DNA of 10,185 bases from Candidatus Omnitrophota bacterium (GTDB lineage Bacteria; Omnitrophota; Gorgyraeia; Gygaellales; Profunditerraquicolaceae): contig JACRHO010000105.1 in NCBI GenBank assembly GCA_016212045.1, positions 1 through 10,185 on the forward strand, in the 5' to 3' direction. Every line of letters begins with the position of its first letter. Within the stretch, counting starts at the first letter, position 1. The position numbers were made by a program, and so were the translations under genes. The notes under the pieces are model-generated. The model saw nothing but the letters and a program-made list of their open reading frames with translations. It was not told where the DNA came from and did no database searches. This document shows positions 6,591-10,185 of the stretch, in pieces.

Positions 6591-7247
6591 TTTTGTTAGT
6601 TTATTGACTAATTCGCGTTTATTTCTAGCAACAATACAGTTTTCTTCGCTATCAATAATAAAGGCGCAATAAGGACTCAATGTATTTGCCACCACTAAAT
6701 CTGCCTTGGCTAAATCTCTTGCCTGTTTAGCCTTTTTTATCAAAGCCTCCCGTGAAATCCCCACCTCTAATTTGAACATCACCAACTTTGCCTGCTGGGC
6801 AAGGCGGCGAATATAGGTAATTATCTTGGGTAGGGTTTTAAGTTTAAGGCTAATCGCTTTTGCAGAACTAATTTTACCCCTGAATTGCACCGGTGCAAAA
6901 TCCGAAACCGCGGCATTATGAATTATTACGTCGTATCTTTTTGCAGTTAATTCTTTGATTACCTTATCTTTTAATTCGCTAAAAAAGCGAAAACGGATTA
7001 ATTTTATCCCGCTCTTTCTTACACAACCCTTAGACCGTCTTTTAGAAAGGGCGGGATTTATTTTTTTATTTAAACAACAGATACCCACCGGACCCAATAA
7101 TAAAGTTACCTGCGCCCCTCGGCGCTGTAATTTTTCCGCAAGCATTATCCCCGTTTCGCCAGTGGCAATGTTACTGATCACCCTAACACCATCTATGGGA
7201 ACCCAGGTGGGGCCAGCCGTGATTAAAATTTTCTTATGCGTAACCAA
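6570..7247 (-). CDS. coaB: Phosphopantothenoylcysteine synthetase, stand-alone CoaB domain
   Basis: Coenzyme A synthesis: joins 4'-phosphopantothenate and cysteine, with a CTP-activated intermediate in the bacterial enzyme. The 225 residues make only the CoaB half of the usual CoaBC fusion; the flavin CoaC half is absent here. Seen: ILITAGPTWVPIDGVRVISN (7-26), ATGETGIMLAE (28-38), NAAVSDFAP (111-119), GKISS (124-128) as the likely flap lysine region, LPKII (139-143) where PDIL is usual, FKLE (158-161) and VANTLS (186-191). Residues 64-81 are encoded by a palindromic repeat and look like an in-frame insertion in a surface loop. The start is TTG (7245-7247), overlapping thrC by 14 nt with only a weak AGAGAAA before it; no ATG fits, so the start is uncertain. 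The C-terminus is also repeat-encoded. Confidence 0.83.
   Translation of the reverse strand: MVTHKKILITAGPTWVPIDGVRVISNIATGETGIMLAEKLQRRGAQVTLLLGPVGICCLNKKINPALSKRRSKGCVRKSGIKLIRFRFFSELKDKVIKELTAKRYDVIIHNAAVSDFAPVQFRGKISSAKAISLKLKTLPKIITYIRRLAQQAKLVMFKLEVGISREALIKKAKQARDLAKADLVVANTLSPYCAFIIDSEENCIVARNKRELVNKLTKLLVTSY
7006..7057. repeat. 52-nt palindromic element inserted in frame in coaB
   Basis: ATCCCGCTCTTTCT (7006-7019) and AGAAAGGGCGGGAT (7044-7057) are inverted repeats matching at 13 of 14 positions around a 24-nt loop. On the minus strand the unit encodes NPALSKRRSKGCVRKSGI, a basic, low-complexity stretch between the LLLGPV and KLIRFRFFSEL segments of CoaB. The arms resemble the hairpin at 9694-9720 (shared CCCGCTCTT.CT and GGGCGGG), so both belong to one repeat family. 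Comparable elements exist as Rickettsia palindromic elements. Confidence 0.75.
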
Positions 7248-8373
7248 TTTCTCTGAGTATCGCTTTCAGGTTAGGTTTAATTACTCTCGGTTCTTTTATG
7301 CTTTTTATCGCCCGATCCGGGTCCTTCAAACCATGCCCAGTAAGAATACAGGTAATCCTGGTGACTTGGTGACTTGGTGACTTGGTGACCCGCCTAAAAT
7401 AATTTTCTTTTTTCAGCTTCAATAACCCGGCTACCGACGCAGCCGAGGCCGGCTCCACAAAAATACCTTCTTTACTCGCCAATAATTTATAGGCAGCAAG
7501 TATCTGTTTATCCGAGACCATATCAATTAAGCCGCCGGATTCATCGCGCGCTGCCTCTGCCTGAAGCCAGCTGGCAGGATTTCCTATACGAATCGCCGTG
7601 GCAATAGTCTGGGGTTCCTTTATGGGATGCCCGCGGACAATAGGGGCTGCGCCCTCAGCCTGAAAACCTAACATTACCGGCAATCTGGTTATCTTCTTTT
7701 TAGCTTTATACTCTTTGTATCCTTTCCAATAGGCAGTGATATTACCGGCATTGCCTACTGGCATCACCTGAAAACCTGGGGCGCTGCCTAAGGTATCGCA
7801 GATCTCAAAACTGGCGGTCTTCTGGCCTTCAATACGATAAGGATTGAGAGAATTTACTAAAGTAATCGGATATTTAGCGGTGATTTCTCGGACCAATTCC
7901 AGGGCAGCATCAAAATTTCCATCCACTGCTAAAACCTGCGCTCCGTGAATCAGGGATTGGCTTAGTTTTCCCAAGGCAATTGCTCCTTTTGGGATAAGCA
8001 CAATGCATTTCATCCCAGCCTTGGCCGCGTATGCTGCTGCCGAAGCAGAGGTATTGCCGGTTGAGGCGCACATCACCGCAGAAGAACCCTCTTCGCACGC
8101 CTTAGAAATCGCCATAGTCATACCCCTATCCTTAAATGAACCTGTCGGATTTAGGCCTTCGTATTTCAGGTAGACCGCAAAATTCTTCCCCAGCATTTTA
8201 CTTAAATAATTGGCGTATATTAAAGGCGTATTGCCCTCTTTTAAAGTAATTATCGGTGTCTTATTCGTTACCGGTAAATATTCTCTATACCGTTTAATTA
8301 CTCCCTCATAATTTGGGATTTGGGATTTGGGGTTTATTTTGGATTTGGTAGTATTGGGATTTGGGATTTTCAT
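7234..8373 (-). CDS. thrC: Threonine synthase (PLP-dependent)
   Basis: Converts O-phosphohomoserine to threonine and phosphate; fold-type II PLP enzyme, short monomer-type ThrC of 379 residues. Seen: TPLIYANYL (49-57), NPTGSFKDRGM (75-85) with K81 as the PLP lysine, ASTGNTSASAAAYAA (103-117), the phosphate loop GNAGN (207-211) and LTGHGLKDPD (344-353). The ATG (8371-8373) overlaps the hom stop as TAATG with AGAGG seven bases upstream, so the start is firm. Two oddities: residues about 3-22 (IPNPNTTKSKINPKSQIPN) are encoded by a degenerate 7-nt repeat and precede the conserved domain, and residues 329-336 (VTKSPSHQ) are one 24-nt period of an 8-nt repeat, apparently an 8-residue insertion before RITCILTGHG. 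Catalytic motifs are intact, so the enzyme is probably active. The gene end overlaps coaB by 14 nt. Confidence 0.95.
   Translation of the reverse strand: MKIPNPNTTKSKINPKSQIPNYEGVIKRYREYLPVTNKTPIITLKEGNTPLIYANYLSKMLGKNFAVYLKYEGLNPTGSFKDRGMTMAISKACEEGSSAVMCASTGNTSASAAAYAAKAGMKCIVLIPKGAIALGKLSQSLIHGAQVLAVDGNFDAALELVREITAKYPITLVNSLNPYRIEGQKTASFEICDTLGSAPGFQVMPVGNAGNITAYWKGYKEYKAKKKITRLPVMLGFQAEGAAPIVRGHPIKEPQTIATAIRIGNPASWLQAEAARDESGGLIDMVSDKQILAAYKLLASKEGIFVEPASAASVAGLLKLKKENYFRRVTKSPSHQVTRITCILTGHGLKDPDRAIKSIKEPRVIKPNLKAILREIGYA
7361..7390. repeat. 8-nt tandem repeat inside thrC
   Basis: GTGACTTG repeats three times (7361-7384) plus GTGACC. Because the unit is 8 nt, three units give 24 nt or eight codons, and the frame is kept. 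It encodes VTKSPSHQ followed by VT near the ThrC C-terminus. Confidence 0.9.
8309..8368. repeat. Degenerate 7-nt repeat encoding the ThrC N-terminus
   Basis: Units close to TTTGGGA (plus strand; TCCCAAA on the coding strand) run from just after the thrC start codon to about codon 21, exact at both ends and degenerate in the middle. They encode a Pro/Asn/Lys-rich extension. Confidence 0.75.
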
Positions 8374-9668
8374 TATAGTTCCTCTATCCTTATCGCTACA
8401 GATTTCTGTTTTATCACGCTCAAGCGGTCAATCATCTCCAAGGCAGAACGCAAGTTTTTTTCTTTGGCCTCGTGGATAATCATGACAATAGGCACCACCT
8501 CAAGCAGATGCCTTTGCTTCTGGGTGACTGAGGCAATACTTATTCCAAACTTAGCCAGGATTCCTGATATTTTAGCCAATACCCCGGGCTGGTCCTTGGC
8601 CATAAAACGGATATAGTAACGGCTCTCTACTTCATCTATGCGGCGTAATTTTTTGATAGAGTTATCCATAACTATATTTAAGGTGGGCCGAAATAAACCG
8701 GCTTTTAACCTTTGAGTTAAATCTACTAAGTCAGAAACCACGGCTGAGGCCGCAGATAACTGTCCGGCGCCCGGACCATAGAATAATAAACTTCCGGCTA
8801 AATCAGAAGAAACATAAATGGCATTAAATACGCCGTCTACAGAGGCTAACAAGTGGCCTGCCGGCAAAAAGGTCGGATGGACCCGAATATCTAATTCATC
8901 GCCTTCTTTTTTAGCAATCGCCAGTAATTTTATCTGGAATCCTAACTCGCGGGCATAATTTACATCTAACAAGGAGATCTGACTTATCCCTTCAATAAAA
9001 ATATCATCCAGGCTGACCAATCTGCCAAAACAAAGATAAGTAAGTAAGATTAACTTATGACTAGAATCTATGCCCTCAATATCTAAAGTAGGGTCCTTTT
9101 CCGCAAAACCTCTGGCCTTGGCTTCCTTAAGCGCGGCGGCAAAATTGCACTGCTGATGCGACATTTGAGATAGAATAAAGTTTGAAGTCCCGTTGACAAT
9201 GCCAAAAATACTCTTAAATCTATTGGCCACCAGCCCTTCGCGCAATGATTTTATCAGTGGTATGCCTGCGCCTACCGAGGCCTCAAAATAAATGCTTTTG
9301 CCGCGGTCTAAGGCAGTGGCAAATAATTCCTTCCCACTTTGCGCTAAAAGGGCTTTATTTGCGGTCACGATATTTTTGCCATTTTTCAGGGCCTCCATAA
9401 TATATTCCTTGGCCGGATGTATCCCGCCCATCAATTCAACAATTATATCTATCTGTGGATCGTGAATAATCTCCCTGGGCTCTCGGATAAGTAAACTCTT
9501 ATCCACACTAACAATTCTCTTAGCAACAATATCTTTATCGCAGATTTTTGCGATATTTATCTCTAGGCCAATCTTTTCTTTTAAAAAAGTTTTTCTTTCG
9601 CGCAGGATTTTCACCACGCCGCTGCCGACATTGCCAAAACCGATTAATCCGACATTGATTTTTTTCAC
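8373..9668 (-). CDS. hom: Homoserine dehydrogenase with C-terminal ACT domain
   Basis: Reduces aspartate semialdehyde to homoserine with NAD(P)H. Length 431 residues, standard for the monofunctional ACT-containing enzyme. The nucleotide-binding domain has GLIGFGNVGSGVV (7-19). VTANKALLA (101-109, K105) and YFEASVGAGIPLIKSL (127-142) follow, then GIVNGTSNFIL (156-166) and the catalytic-region motif KDPTLDIEGIDSSHKL (191-206, K205). An ACT domain fills about 351-431, with KDQPGVLAKISGIL (358-371), the usual site of threonine feedback. The start is GTG (9666-9668) preceded by AAGGAAGG. The gene overlaps thrC by one base. No leader peptide rich in Thr or Ile codons fits the 56-nt upstream gap, so control is more likely by the ACT domain or at a distant promoter. 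Confidence 0.96.
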   Translation of the reverse strand: MKKINVGLIGFGNVGSGVVKILRERKTFLKEKIGLEINIAKICDKDIVAKRIVSVDKSLLIREPREIIHDPQIDIIVELMGGIHPAKEYIMEALKNGKNIVTANKALLAQSGKELFATALDRGKSIYFEASVGAGIPLIKSLREGLVANRFKSIFGIVNGTSNFILSQMSHQQCNFAAALKEAKARGFAEKDPTLDIEGIDSSHKLILLTYLCFGRLVSLDDIFIEGISQISLLDVNYARELGFQIKLLAIAKKEGDELDIRVHPTFLPAGHLLASVDGVFNAIYVSSDLAGSLLFYGPGAGQLSAASAVVSDLVDLTQRLKAGLFRPTLNIVMDNSIKKLRRIDEVESRYYIRFMAKDQPGVLAKISGILAKFGISIASVTQKQRHLLEVVPIVMIIHEAKEKNLRSALEMIDRLSVIKQKSVAIRIEEL

Positions 9669-9693
9669 CCCGCCCTTCCTTTCTTATCTTACT

Positions 9694-9720
9694 ACCCCGC
9701 CCCTTTAGGAAGAGCGGGGT
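9694..9720 (-). repeat. GC-rich hairpin repeat between pilZ and hom
   Basis: ACCCCGC and GCGGGGT are perfect inverted repeats; in the minus-strand RNA the stem extends to 11 pairs with two G-U pairs and a five-base loop. It begins 4 nt after the pilZ stop codon. No U-run follows on either strand, so it is a poor terminator candidate. Its arms match the larger palindrome in coaB, so it is probably a dispersed repeat; it could still lower or protect transcript ends between pilZ and hom. Confidence 0.65.
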
Positions 9721-9724
9721 TCAT

Positions 9725-10081
9725 TTATTGCCCCTTCTTTAGATAACATTCTACGGTTTCGCTGATTATTTTTTTGTATTTTTCATCTGTAGAGATAAAC
9801 GTAAGCCTCGTATCATAGATTAAATCTTTGACAATTTCTTTTGACTCTATAACTTTGGCGATCACTGAAATCGGATGAGGGAAAAATGGTAATCTCATCT
9901 CTAAGGCTAGATTTACGCCGGGTTGGAATACCGTATTGGTAGTCAAAAGCATCCCTCCCAGACTCAAATTTCTTGTCTGCGATACATCCACATTATCTTC
10001 CTCATCTACCAAGCGATAGGATACCACAAATCGGCCATTGATGCGCGGGTGTTTACGTCTTTCCGGTCCTGTATATGCCAT
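9725..10081 (-). CDS. PilZ-domain protein, predicted cyclic-di-GMP receptor
   Basis: Single-domain cytoplasmic protein of 118 residues. The two cyclic-di-GMP motifs of PilZ are intact: RxxxR as R9-KHP-R13 in ERRKHPRI, and (D/N)xSxxG as N38-LSLG-G43, separated by the usual strand region. The rest is a beta-barrel pattern ending in a short helix (YKKIISETVECYLKK). No output domain is fused, so it should act by binding a partner, and which process it controls cannot be read. ATG (10079-10081) follows a perfect AGGAGGT seven bases upstream, by far the strongest site in the window apart from the internal one in lysC. It lies 28 nt after tRNA-Pro and 56 nt before hom, so it may lead the amino acid operon, or be a separate gene set off by the hairpin. 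Confidence 0.9.
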   Translation of the reverse strand: MAYTGPERRKHPRINGRFVVSYRLVDEEDNVDVSQTRNLSLGGMLLTTNTVFQPGVNLALEMRLPFFPHPISVIAKVIESKEIVKDLIYDTRLTFISTDEKYKKIISETVECYLKKGQ

Positions 10082-10109
10082 CTGTAGACCTCCTCTTAAA
10101 TTAAATCAA

Positions 10110-10184
10110 TCGGGGAGGTGGGACTTGAACCCACGACCTTTTGAACCCCATTCAAACGCGCTAGCCAAACTGCGCTACTCCCCG
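10110..10184 (-). tRNA. tRNA-Pro (anticodon GGG)
   Basis: Full cloverleaf of 75 nt: acceptor CGGGGAG/CTCCCCG, D stem GCGC/GCGC with loop AGTTTGGCTA, anticodon stem TTTGA/TCAAA with loop ATGGGGT (anticodon GGG, reads CCC and CCU), variable loop AGGTC, T stem GTGGG/CCCAC with loop TTCAAGT, discriminator A. CCA is not encoded; TTG follows, so CCA must be added after transcription. The gene lies 28 nt upstream of pilZ on the same strand. Confidence 0.96.
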
Positions 10185-10185
10185 A

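Noticed and set aside
6955..7380. Plus-strand open frame of 141 codons opposite coaB and thrC
   Set aside because: It crosses two well-supported minus-strand genes and the coaB palindrome; no motif or ribosome-binding site supports it.
7910..8098. Second minus-strand frame inside thrC
   Set aside because: It lies wholly within the conserved PLP domain of ThrC in another frame.
9694..9720. Rho-independent terminator after pilZ
   Set aside because: The stem is strong, but no U-run follows on either strand, and a sequence relative occurs inside a coding region.
9669..9724. Threonine/isoleucine attenuator leader before hom
   Set aside because: The 56-nt gap holds no short frame rich in Thr or Ile codons and no terminator with a U-run.

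Overview
The window is a dense run of genes, all on the minus strand, so it is read from high to low coordinates. In that order it holds tRNA-Pro(GGG), a PilZ-domain protein, homoserine dehydrogenase (hom), threonine synthase (thrC), a stand-alone CoaB-type phosphopantothenoylcysteine synthetase, an ApgM-type phosphoglycerate-mutase-like protein, a CstA-family transporter, aspartokinase (lysC), citramalate synthase (cimA), an AT-rich nucleotidyltransferase, a 55-residue companion gene, and the 5' end of valyl-tRNA synthetase (valS). Most junctions are overlaps (TAATG, ATGA, 8 and 14 nt) or gaps under 60 nt. One long operon read from a promoter upstream of the window is the simplest view. No stretch over 300 bases lacks a gene.

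The organism is a bacterium with roughly 40-58% G+C in its core genes; its tRNA gene has no encoded CCA. The cluster hom-thrC-coaB-apgM-cstA-lysC-cimA, and the abundance of short dispersed palindromes and tandem repeats, suggest an uncultured lineage of Omnitrophota or a relative. That assignment is inference from gene content only.

The genes form the aspartate route to threonine (lysC, hom, thrC) and the citramalate entry to isoleucine (cimA). asd and a classical GHMP-type thrB are absent from the window. The ApgM-like protein sits where homoserine kinase is expected and may fill that role. CstA-family proteins carry pyruvate or peptides; pyruvate is a CimA substrate. LysC carries a perfect internal Shine-Dalgarno and ATG that should give a separate ACT-domain subunit.

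The main surprise is how often short repeats enter coding sequence. The last 14 codons of cimA occur three times in a row (984-1025, 892-933, 818-859). The copies differ by 7 to 12 or more bases, yet every difference is synonymous. Palindromic linkers that begin GTCCCGAG and end CGAGGGRC separate them. The first linker now supplies the stop codon of cimA, while the third copy overlaps the start of the next gene as TAATG, as an original gene end would. In coaB a 52-nt palindrome adds about 18 residues in frame, and a shorter relative of it lies between pilZ and hom. In thrC a 7-nt repeat makes the N-terminal extension and an 8-nt repeat adds one 8-residue unit near the C-terminus. A 13-nt repeat covers the coaB/apgM junction.

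The nucleotidyltransferase and 55-residue gene just past the triplicated cimA end are much poorer in G+C than their neighbours (28% against 49% in hand-counted blocks) and look acquired.
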